From assembly GCA_007117185.1 (NCBI GenBank), contig SKHA01000139.1, positions 1 through 7,444 on the forward strand: a DNA stretch of 7,444 nucleotides, in the 5' to 3' direction. The translations under genes and the position numbers were made by a program. Below, piece after piece: positions 1 to 6,295 of the stretch (position 1 is its first letter; each line of letters starts with the position of its first letter). The stretch comes from Spirochaeta sp. Its GTDB lineage: Bacteria; Spirochaetota; Spirochaetia; DSM-27196; Alkalispirochaetaceae. The notes under the pieces were generated by a model. That model was not told the origin of the DNA and ran no database searches. It saw only the letters and a list, made by a program, of their open reading frames with translations.

Positions 1-183
1 ATGATTTCTGGGAATATATATCGGGTTGACCGATTGCATCAGCTTTCGGCGGCTTTCAGAGCCGGGATTGGCAGCCGTCCCATTTTCAGCTTGCAGCCGT
101 TCTTCCCATTTTTTCACCCATTCCGCCAGCGGTGATTTCGGGCAAAAACCTGCCGGGGGAGGGTTACCATAGCTCAGAAACCG
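1..183 (-). other. SelO/YdiU-like C-terminal segment fused to the DHH domain
   Basis: Residues from about 175 of the DHH frame do not continue as a DHH protein. They resemble the C-terminal part of the SelO (YdiU, UPF0061) family, a pseudokinase fold that AMPylates proteins. Recognised hallmarks are an FRxLSY-like stretch, a W-V-K-K-W-E-E-R-L helix (196-204) like the family's WxxW..RL segment, then RRKLM, then NPIYIPRNH (227-235), which corresponds to the family's NPxxIPRNHRVEEAL motif. The breakpoint cannot be placed exactly, because Phe-Arg fits both families (DTGxFR in DHH, NTFRxL in SelO). The SelO kinase-like core is absent and the remaining C-terminus lies beyond position 1. The assignment rests on remembered family motifs, not on an alignment. 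Confidence 0.65.
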
Positions 184-705
184 GAAAAAGCCGGTATCCG
201 CGGCAAGACCGAGAAAGAGCCAATCCGCTTCCTGGCTGGTCGGTTCAAGCGCCAGCGCCGTAATGACCCGATAGACCAGAATTGCCGCTGCAGGGCAACC
301 GGACTCAACGAAGAGCACATCGCCCTCTGCTTCGTCTCCCAGGTGGTGATCGATCACCGCCACCGGTTTGTTCTGTACCCAGGGCTGCACGGTGTCCCCC
401 AGGCGGTCGCCGCCGGGACAATCCAGAATGACTACTGCCTCGGCTTCTGGAGGAGAACTGCCTTGTTCCGGGACATGAAACAGCGGCTCAAACGCCGCGA
501 TCTCCTGGCGTTCAAAGGGGCCGGCGTTCACCAGCTCCGCCGAGGCGCCGACTCTGCGCAGCGCCGACGCCAGAGCCAGCTGGCTGCCCAGGCAGTCACC
601 GTCGGGCTCACGATGGCCGACAATCAGAAACGAGGAATAGTTGTGGAGAAACCGCAGCAGCTCCGGTGGAACCTTTTGGACCGGTGGGTCCTGTGGACTG
701 TTCAG
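1..705 (-). CDS. DHH-family phosphoesterase (NrnA-like) N-terminal domain joined in frame to SelO-like sequence; 3' end beyond window
   Basis: The frame is open for 235 codons and runs off the left edge. Residues 26-176 show the DHH phosphoesterase core: GHREPDGD at 30-37 (motif I), the metal-binding Asp95 in VVILDC (motif II), DHH at 119-121 (motif III), and DTG at 170-172 followed by FFRF (motif IV). Relatives such as NrnA are metal-dependent nucleases that degrade nanoRNA oligonucleotides or dephosphorylate pAp. Normally a DHHA1 substrate-binding domain follows; none is seen here. Instead, from about residue 176 the sequence resembles the SelO/YdiU C-terminus, ending NPIYIPRNH. No ATG, GTG or TTG lies between the in-frame stop at 739-741 and motif I, so I chose CTG at 705. 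It overlaps the previous stop (CTGA) and has GGAG 8 bases upstream. Whether an active enzyme results is doubtful. Confidence 0.75.
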   Translation of the reverse strand, partial: MNSPQDPPVQKVPPELLRFLHNYSSFLIVGHREPDGDCLGSQLALASALRRVGASAELVNAGPFERQEIAAFEPLFHVPEQGSSPPEAEAVVILDCPGGDRLGDTVQPWVQNKPVAVIDHHLGDEAEGDVLFVESGCPAAAILVYRVITALALEPTSQEADWLFLGLAADTGFFRFLSYGNPPPAGFCPKSPLAEWVKKWEERLQAENGTAANPGSESRRKLMQSVNPIYIPRNH

Positions 706-1115
706 TAACGAAACTCCAGCGTCTCCCGGGAGAACTGGTCATCGATGTTTTCTCCGGTGGAGAGGGCACCCCACATCACGTTGGAACGATCCGACTGGAC
801 CACCAGACGAAGGTGACTGAACTCCCCATCGAAATAGTACAATGTCATGTACGGCGCGGCTGGATGCCGGGTGAAGACCATCTCAGCTTGAGCGGCCGCC
901 CCGGTAAACCACCTGTTGGGCAGATAGACCGTACCCTGGGACACATCACTGCGGTCGTAGGTAACCTTGTACCCAAGCCTGTGCGGATATACTCGCTGAA
1001 CCTGAACGGTCAGGGCGGTGATGACCGGTGCCTCTCGCCCCTGGTCCTGAGCGAACACGGGAAGAACCGACAAACCGACGATAACTGTCAGCAGCAGAAC
1101 ACGTAATGCTCTCAT
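702..1115 (-). CDS. Small predicted exported protein of unknown function
   Basis: I do not recognise this 137-residue protein. It begins with a classical signal peptide: Arg2 and Arg5, a hydrophobic core at about 6-20, and a probable cleavage site after VFA (residue 22), before Gln23. There is no lipobox cysteine, so a soluble periplasmic or secreted product is more likely than a lipoprotein. The mature part, about 115 residues, has no cysteine, is rich in aromatic and beta-branched residues, and reads like alternating beta strands (for example TLYYFDGEF and LRLVVQSD). No second membrane segment is visible. It starts 12 bases after the argF stop and has no clear Shine-Dalgarno. Its stop overlaps the next gene as CTGA. 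Clean frame, signal peptide and tight packing support a real gene. The function is unknown, and nothing in the sequence links it directly to proteolysis or arginine metabolism. Confidence 0.75.
   Translation of the reverse strand: MRALRVLLLTVIVGLSVLPVFAQDQGREAPVITALTVQVQRVYPHRLGYKVTYDRSDVSQGTVYLPNRWFTGAAAQAEMVFTRHPAAPYMTLYYFDGEFSHLRLVVQSDRSNVMWGALSTGENIDDQFSRETLEFRY
714..717 (-). promoter_or_regulatory. Ribosome binding site supporting a CTG start of the DHH gene
   Basis: GGAG lies 8 bases before the CTG at 705-703, inside the last codons of the small exported protein gene. This spacing is normal and is the main reason to accept the unusual start codon. Confidence 0.5.
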
Positions 1116-1127
1116 GGAAAAATTGTA

Positions 1128-2063
1128 CTACGCCAGACCCAGAGTAGCAAGCATCACCGACTTGATCGTGTGTTTCCGATTCTCTGCCTGGTCCCAGACG
1201 CGGGAGCGTTCGCCGTCAATTACCTCGGCGGTCATCTCGTTGCCCCGGACCGCCGGCAGGCAGTGCAGGAAGACCGCACTGTCTGCGCGGTGCATCATCT
1301 CCGTGTTGACCTGGTAGGGCTGCAGCAGTTTTTTCCGCTCGGCCGCTTTCTCCTCTTCACCCATGGAAACCCACACGTCCGTGTAGATAGCAACTGCATC
1401 GGTGGGAATTACCTGCGGATCATCACTGACGGTGATCGTTCCGGTACAGTCGCTGCGCTCCTGCAGCTCCCTCAGGAGTTCATCCTCCGGTCTGAGCGAT
1501 GCGGGGCAGATCACTGCGTGGTTCATCCCCATCTTTGCTGCGGCGATCATCAGACTGTTGCTGACGTTGTTGCGTCCGTCTCCGATGTACACCGACGCGG
1601 CTCCCCGCAGCGTCCCGACAGCTTCCTCGATGGTCATAAGATCCGCCAGCGCTTGGGTGGGATGATAGCGATCTGTCAGCCCGTTTATGACGGGAACGCC
1701 GGACCAGCGCGCCAGGGACTCCACTGTCTGTTGGTGAAACCCCCGAAACTCGATGATGTCGAACATTCGCCCCAGGACGCGGGCGGTGTCCTCGACCGTC
1801 TCCTTGGCACCGAGCTGTATGTCCGCGCTGGAGAGGAATACCGGGTGGCCGCCCTCTTCACCGAAGGCGGTCTCGAAGGCCGCCCGGGTGCGGGTAGACC
1901 GCTTCTCGAACAGCATGGCCAGACTCCGGCCGCGAAATCGCCCGGGGCGGACACCGGTGGTGTACTCGCTCTTGACCTGGTGTGACAGATCAAGGAGATA
2001 TCGAATCTCCTCGGGGGAGAAATCGAGCAGTGTCAGCAGCGATCGGTTCAGAAGCGATTTCAT
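1128..2063 (-). CDS. argF: Ornithine carbamoyltransferase
   Basis: This enzyme transfers the carbamoyl group from carbamoyl phosphate to L-ornithine, giving citrulline, in the cytosol. It normally serves arginine biosynthesis; catabolic homologues (ArcB) run in reverse in the arginine deiminase pathway. Visible motifs are the carbamoyl-phosphate loop STRTR at 56-60, HPTQ at 134-137, GDGRNNVSNS at 161-170, the ornithine-binding SMG loop at 233-235, and HCLP at 267-270 with the active-site cysteine. The SMG loop separates it from aspartate carbamoyltransferase and from acetylornithine or putrescine relatives. At 311 residues it is full length. The start overlaps the lon stop as ATGA and has the strongest ribosome binding site in the window (AGGAGG at 2068-2073). 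No other arginine gene is present, so biosynthetic versus catabolic direction cannot be decided; argF is the default name. Confidence 0.93.
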   Translation of the reverse strand: MKSLLNRSLLTLLDFSPEEIRYLLDLSHQVKSEYTTGVRPGRFRGRSLAMLFEKRSTRTRAAFETAFGEEGGHPVFLSSADIQLGAKETVEDTARVLGRMFDIIEFRGFHQQTVESLARWSGVPVINGLTDRYHPTQALADLMTIEEAVGTLRGAASVYIGDGRNNVSNSLMIAAAKMGMNHAVICPASLRPEDELLRELQERSDCTGTITVSDDPQVIPTDAVAIYTDVWVSMGEEEKAAERKKLLQPYQVNTEMMHRADSAVFLHCLPAVRGNEMTAEVIDGERSRVWDQAENRKHTIKSVMLATLGLA

Positions 2064-4441
2064 TGGTCCTCCTCTGCGGGTTCCGGACTTCCCAGATCAG
2101 GAAATGCCATGGGAATCAGCTCACGTACGTGTTCTATGAGGGTGAAGGATATCCCTTTGGTGCACTCCCGGGGAAGTATTTCCAGATCAACCGCGTTGTC
2201 TGCGGGAATAATGACCCGTGAGATGCCCCGACGCTGTGCTGCCAGCACCTTCTCCTTGATCCCGCCAACGGCGAGAACCCGCCCGGTGAGGGTAATTTCA
2301 CCGGTCATCGCCAGATCCGAGGGGACGGGGGTCGCCGCCAGGGCCGACAGCAATGCAGCGTACAGGGTGATCCCTGCGGAGGGACCGTCCTTGGGTATTG
2401 CCCCCTGAGGTACGTGGACGTGAATGGTCTTATCCTGACGCCGTCTGGCCCAGCCGGTGGTGTCCCTGTTGGAGAGCAGGACGCTCAGAGCGGTCCGGGC
2501 GCTCTCTTTCATCACCTCACCGAGGCTGCCGGTCAGGATAAGATCTCCTTTTGTGTCCAGCAGCGCTGCCTCCACCGAAAGGACCACTCCGCCGTTTTCC
2601 GTCCAGGCCAGACCGCGAACCAGCCCCGGGGGGGTATCCGTGACGTCAACCAGATCGTGACGGTATCGCGGAGGTCCCAGCAGCTTCCGCACCGTGGCAG
2701 CGCTGACGGTGCGCTGGTACTGCTGGGGCTCGCGGTTCTGTTCCAGGGTTTCCCGAGCCAGTTTGCGGACCACCGAGGCGATCTGCCGCTTCAGACTGCG
2801 TACCCCGCTCTCTCCGGTATACTCGTTGATCAGTGCCTTCAGGGCATCCTCGCGAACGGTGATCTTTCCCGCAGCGAGTCCGTTTTCCCGGAGCTGCTCC
2901 GGGATGAGAAACTGCCGGGCGATGTGGCGTTTTTCCATCTCGGTGTATCCGGGAATCTCGATCACCTCAAGGCGGTCCCTCAGGGGTGCAGGAATGGAGT
3001 GGAGCGAGTTGGCGGTGGTCAGAAAGGTCACCCGGGAGAGGTTGAAGGGTAGTTCGATGTAGTGGTCTGAAAACGCACTGTTCTGTTCAGGGTCAAGAAC
3101 CTCCAGGAGCGCACTTGAAGGGTCGCCCCGGTAGTCGTTGCCGATCTTGTCGATCTCGTCGAGGAGTATTACCGGGTTCGCAGTGCCGGCGCGCTTCATC
3201 GCCTGGATGATTCTGCCGGGCATCGCCCCGACGTAGGTCCGTCGGTGCCCCCGAATCTCCGCTTCGTCCCGTACGCCTCCCAGGGACAGTCGGACAAACT
3301 GCCGACCCAACGCCCGGGCCATGGATTTACCAAGAGACGTCTTGCCCGTTCCCGGGGGGCCCACAAAGCAAAGAATGGGGCTTTTCATCTCGCTGTTGAG
3401 GGTGTGTACCGCGATGTACTCCAGCAGCCGATCCTTGGGTTCCTGCATGTCGTAGTGGTCTTCGTCCAGGATTCGTGCCGCGTTGGCCAGATCCGGCAAA
3501 GGTTGGTCGGGCTCATCCCGTTCCGTCCAGGGGAGCTCCATGAGCCAGTCCAGATAGGTGCGGATGATACCCGACTCCGGTGAGACCGGGGGAAGACGCT
3601 TCAGCCGACTGGTTTCTTTGGCGATCTGCTGGTGTACCTGCTCCGGGAGTTGCAGCTCTTCGGTGCGTTTCTGGATATCCCGCAGGATATCCTCCTCCGG
3701 TTCGTCGTGACCAAGCTCGCGGTTCAGCTCACGGATCTGCTCGTTCAGAAAGATCTCTCGCTGGTTCTTCTCCATCCGTTTTCTGACGCGGTCCCGAAGG
3801 GAACGCTTGAGTTTAAGAAGCTCCACCTCTGAAGCGAGAAGTTCCACAATGCGCTGTGTGCGGGTCAGCGTTGAGGGTTCCTGCAGGAGAGGAACCCGTG
3901 CCGCTGCCGGCAGGGCCGCGTGCCCCGCCACCAGGTCCACCAGCCGGTCGGCGCTCTCTGCGGCGGCAATTTTTCGCTGGGTTTCAGAGGTGACCGACCC
4001 CGACAGGGCGGCGTACTCCTTGAATGTGGCCTGGAGCAGGCGGGTCAGCTGAGGCAGTTCGCTTCCGTTGTCCGTCCGATCAGTTTCTACCGGCCGAACG
4101 TTCCCGTGCAGCAGCGTGTCCGTAGGGGTGACATCGTCTACCAGGACCCGTTCCTGTCCTTCCAGAAGGATTCGGAGGGAGCCGTCGGGCATCTTCATCA
4201 ACTGAAGAATGTGACAGACGGTACCGCAGGTATGGAGGTTGCCGGCGTCCACCTCCTTGTCTTCCTGTAGCAGGTTGACAACAACAACCCGACGATCTGT
4301 TTCCATCGCCTGCTGTACCGCCCCACGACCCAGGCTGTGGGAGACTACCACGGGAAGGGTTACCCCGGGGAAGAAGACCGACTCCCGGTTGGGCAGCACG
4401 GGGCGGTTTGTTCCCCGATCCCTTCCGGGGAACAGTTTCAT
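2060..4441 (-). CDS. lon: ATP-dependent protease Lon (LonA type)
   Basis: Lon is a cytosolic homohexameric protease with unfoldase and peptidase on one chain. It removes misfolded and regulatory proteins. The 793 residues match the LonA length (E. coli 784). Domains in order are the N-terminal substrate-binding LAN domain (about 12-210), a long charged helical linker (about 210-310), the AAA+ module with Walker A GPPGTGKT at 361-368 and Walker B ILLDEID at 425-431, and the C-terminal protease domain. The catalytic Ser688 lies in PKDGPSAG and the catalytic Lys731 in GGIKEK. Their 43-residue separation equals that of E. coli Ser679 and Lys722. There is no transmembrane insertion, which excludes LonB. 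The start codon overlaps the clpX stop as ATGA. I see no good Shine-Dalgarno before it, so translation is probably coupled to clpX. The 3' end overlaps argF by 4 bases. Confidence 0.97.
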   Translation of the reverse strand: MKLFPGRDRGTNRPVLPNRESVFFPGVTLPVVVSHSLGRGAVQQAMETDRRVVVVNLLQEDKEVDAGNLHTCGTVCHILQLMKMPDGSLRILLEGQERVLVDDVTPTDTLLHGNVRPVETDRTDNGSELPQLTRLLQATFKEYAALSGSVTSETQRKIAAAESADRLVDLVAGHAALPAAARVPLLQEPSTLTRTQRIVELLASEVELLKLKRSLRDRVRKRMEKNQREIFLNEQIRELNRELGHDEPEEDILRDIQKRTEELQLPEQVHQQIAKETSRLKRLPPVSPESGIIRTYLDWLMELPWTERDEPDQPLPDLANAARILDEDHYDMQEPKDRLLEYIAVHTLNSEMKSPILCFVGPPGTGKTSLGKSMARALGRQFVRLSLGGVRDEAEIRGHRRTYVGAMPGRIIQAMKRAGTANPVILLDEIDKIGNDYRGDPSSALLEVLDPEQNSAFSDHYIELPFNLSRVTFLTTANSLHSIPAPLRDRLEVIEIPGYTEMEKRHIARQFLIPEQLRENGLAAGKITVREDALKALINEYTGESGVRSLKRQIASVVRKLARETLEQNREPQQYQRTVSAATVRKLLGPPRYRHDLVDVTDTPPGLVRGLAWTENGGVVLSVEAALLDTKGDLILTGSLGEVMKESARTALSVLLSNRDTTGWARRRQDKTIHVHVPQGAIPKDGPSAGITLYAALLSALAATPVPSDLAMTGEITLTGRVLAVGGIKEKVLAAQRRGISRVIIPADNAVDLEILPRECTKGISFTLIEHVRELIPMAFPDLGSPEPAEEDQ
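2068..2073 (-). promoter_or_regulatory. Strong ribosome binding site for argF
   Basis: AGGAGG, within the last codons of lon, stands 4 bases before the argF ATG. It is the best Shine-Dalgarno match in the window. It suggests argF can be initiated independently even though its start codon overlaps the lon stop. Confidence 0.75.
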
Positions 4442-5679
4442 GCTGATTTCTGGATCTGTTCGACGTTCGGCTTCTGTCCGTTCACGATGTCATCTCGGGT
4501 GATGGCGACCCGTTTCTGGCCCTCCATTGAGGGGAGTTCAAACATCAGGTCGGTCATCAGCCGTTCGACGATGGCGCGAAGCCCCCGCGCGCCGGTGCGC
4601 TGTACCAGAGCCTTCTCTGCAATCGCTTCCAGGGACCCTTCTTCGAAGACAAGTTCAACCTCGTCCAGTCTCAGTGCAACCTGATACTGCTTGATGACAC
4701 TGTTTCGGGGCTCCCGAAGGATACGGGTGAGGGCATCCACATCGAGGTCTTCCAGAGTCACGTGGATCGGCAGCCGCCCGACGAACTCGGGGATGAGGCC
4801 GAACTTGATCAGGTCATCCGGATGAATCTGCTGATAGAGAGAGACAAGGTCCTTCTCAGCTGAGGTCTTAACGTCCGCCCCGAAGCCCATGGGCTTCTTG
4901 GAGACCCGTGAATCAATGACTCGATCAAGTCCTACAAAGGCACCGCCAACGATGAACAGAATGTTGGAGGTGTTGATGCGAATCATCTCCTGACTGGGGT
5001 GTTTTCGACCGCCTTGCGGAGGGACCGAGGCGATGGTGCCCTCGATGATCTTCAGCAGCGCCTGCTGGACCCCTTCACCCGAAACATCCCGGGTGATGGA
5101 CGCGTTTTCGCTCTTCCGGGCAATTTTGTCGATCTCATCGATATAGATGATTCCCCGTTCGGTAGCGGAAATGTTGCCGCCGGCGCCCTGATACAGTTTC
5201 AGCAGGATGTTCTCCACGTCTTCGCCAACGTAACCTGCCTCGGTGAGGGTTGTGGCGTCGGCAATGGCAAAGGGGACTTTCATCTTTCGCGCCAGGGTGC
5301 GCGCCAGGAGAGTCTTTCCCGTACCGGTGGGGCCGATCAGCAGGACGTTGGACTTCTCAAGCTCGATCTCGTCTTCCAGGTCCACTTTGTGACTGATGCG
5401 CTTGTAGTGATTGTACACCGCCACGGCAAGAGTCTTTTTGGCCTCGTCCTGACCGATTACGTACTGATCAAGGTACCCCTTGATTTCCTTGGGGTTGGGG
5501 ATGTTGTCGAGAATCGCCGAGGTGAGAATATCGTCTTCTTCGTCAATCATGCGCTTGCACACGTTGACGCACTCGTCGCAGATGTAAACCCCGGGACCGG
5601 CTATCAACCTGCGCGCGTGTTCAGCCTTTTTGCCGCAAAACGAGCAGGTCTTGCCGTTTTCATTTTTCTGTTTGATCAT
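4438..5679 (-). CDS. clpX: ATP-dependent Clp protease ATPase subunit ClpX
   Basis: ClpX is the AAA+ unfoldase that recognises tagged or damaged proteins and threads them into ClpP. Numbering here is from the GTG at 5685; subtract 2 for the chosen start. The N-terminal zinc-binding domain has Cys14, Cys17, Cys36 and Cys39. Walker A is GPTGTGKT at 118-125, the GYVG pore loop is at 151-154, Walker B DEID is at 183-186, the RKHP pore loop is at 226-229, and a GARGLR sensor-2 motif lies near the C-terminus. The ClpP-docking loop reads MGF (265-267) where IGF or LGF is usual. I prefer the ATG at 5679 because GAGG (5685-5688) stands 5 bases upstream, while the GTG at 5685 has no clear site. The gene overlaps clpP by 20 bases and lon by 4 (ATGA). 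About 413 residues is a normal length. Confidence 0.97.
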   Translation of the reverse strand: MIKQKNENGKTCSFCGKKAEHARRLIAGPGVYICDECVNVCKRMIDEEDDILTSAILDNIPNPKEIKGYLDQYVIGQDEAKKTLAVAVYNHYKRISHKVDLEDEIELEKSNVLLIGPTGTGKTLLARTLARKMKVPFAIADATTLTEAGYVGEDVENILLKLYQGAGGNISATERGIIYIDEIDKIARKSENASITRDVSGEGVQQALLKIIEGTIASVPPQGGRKHPSQEMIRINTSNILFIVGGAFVGLDRVIDSRVSKKPMGFGADVKTSAEKDLVSLYQQIHPDDLIKFGLIPEFVGRLPIHVTLEDLDVDALTRILREPRNSVIKQYQVALRLDEVELVFEEGSLEAIAEKALVQRTGARGLRAIVERLMTDLMFELPSMEGQKRVAITRDDIVNGQKPNVEQIQKSA

Positions 5680-6295
5680 TGCCACCTCGTACCAGAACTT
5701 CGTCCACTATACCATACGCGACGCTCTCTGTGGCGGACATGAAGTAATCCCGCTCCAGATCGGATGCGATCTGTTCTGTTGTCTTTCCGGTGTGAAGGGC
5801 GAAGTAGTCAATGAGCATCTTTTTTAGGCGGACGATCTCCCGTGCCTGGATTCCGATGTCTGTGGCCTGGCCCTGGACACCACCCCATGGCTGGTGAACG
5901 AGAACCCGGGCAGAGGGCAGGCTGCGCCGCTTGCCGGCGGCACCGGCGGTGAGCAGGAGGGCAGCCATCGAAGCGGCCTGACCCATGCAGATAGTCTGCA
6001 CGTCCGGGCGGATGTATTGCATCGTGTCGTAAATCGCCAGTCCGGAGGTCACTGAACCGCCGGGGCTGTTGATGTAGAGGTTGATGTCCTTCTCCGGGTC
6101 CTGACTCTCCAAAAAGAGCATCTGGGCGACCACCAGGTCTGCAGTCACGTCGTTGATGGGGCCGTCAAGAAAGACGATCCGGTCTTTCAGGAGGCGGGAG
6201 AAAATATCGTAGGACCGCTCTCCAACTCCGGTCTGCTCCACCACGATCGGGACCAGATTGTTATTCTGTACATTCATGGGCAGAAAACTACTCAT
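5660..6295 (-). CDS. clpP: ATP-dependent Clp protease proteolytic subunit ClpP
   Basis: This is the serine peptidase that forms the double-heptamer chamber degrading polypeptides delivered by ClpX. The catalytic triad is visible as Ser109 (in GQAASMAA), His134 (in HQPWGG) and Asp183 (in ERDYFM). The spacings of 25 and 49 residues match those of E. coli ClpP. The oxyanion-region motif NSPGGS lies at 76-81. At 211 residues the length is normal. The start is uncertain. The ATG at 6295 sits only one base after an AAGGAG sequence, which is unusually close. A second ATG at 6277 (residue 7) would give a protein starting MNVQNNN, closer to the usual N-terminus, but has no ribosome binding site at normal spacing. 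The start at 6295 overlaps the tig stop, suggesting coupling. The stop lies inside the clpX start region. Confidence 0.97.
   Translation of the reverse strand: MSSFLPMNVQNNNLVPIVVEQTGVGERSYDIFSRLLKDRIVFLDGPINDVTADLVVAQMLFLESQDPEKDINLYINSPGGSVTSGLAIYDTMQYIRPDVQTICMGQAASMAALLLTAGAAGKRRSLPSARVLVHQPWGGVQGQATDIGIQAREIVRLKKMLIDYFALHTGKTTEQIASDLERDYFMSATESVAYGIVDEVLVRGGNDQTEK
5685..5688 (-). promoter_or_regulatory. Ribosome binding site that favours the shorter clpX start
   Basis: GAGG is 5 bases upstream of the ATG at 5679. It overlaps the alternative GTG at 5685 and so could not serve that codon. This decides the clpX start in favour of the ATG. Confidence 0.55.

Noticed and set aside
740..742. 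ATG as an alternative start upstream of the DHH gene
   Set aside because: This ATG is in a different frame from the DHH motifs. It would need a frameshift to reach them, and I saw no convincing slippery site with a supporting structure.
1116..1130. Possible terminator or promoter between argF and the exported protein
   Set aside because: The gap has a short T-run on the coding strand but no GC-rich hairpin before it, and it is too short to hold a promoter.
1170..1985. A 271-codon plus-strand open frame opposite argF
   Set aside because: It lies wholly antisense to a gene with all ornithine carbamoyltransferase motifs, has no recognisable domain and reads as low-complexity shadow sequence of GC-rich codons.
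1128..2063. Aspartate carbamoyltransferase, N-acetylornithine or putrescine carbamoyltransferase instead of argF
   Set aside because: The SMG ornithine loop together with HPTQ and HCLP fits ornithine carbamoyltransferase best.
2414..3052. A 212-codon plus-strand open frame opposite lon
   Set aside because: It is a shadow of the conserved Lon AAA+ and protease domains, without independent evidence.
4999..5742. A 247-codon plus-strand open frame opposite clpX and the clpP end
   Set aside because: It is antisense to the conserved ClpX core. The hydrophobic, Val/Asp-rich translation is what the complement of AAA+ coding sequence gives; no start signal or motif was seen.
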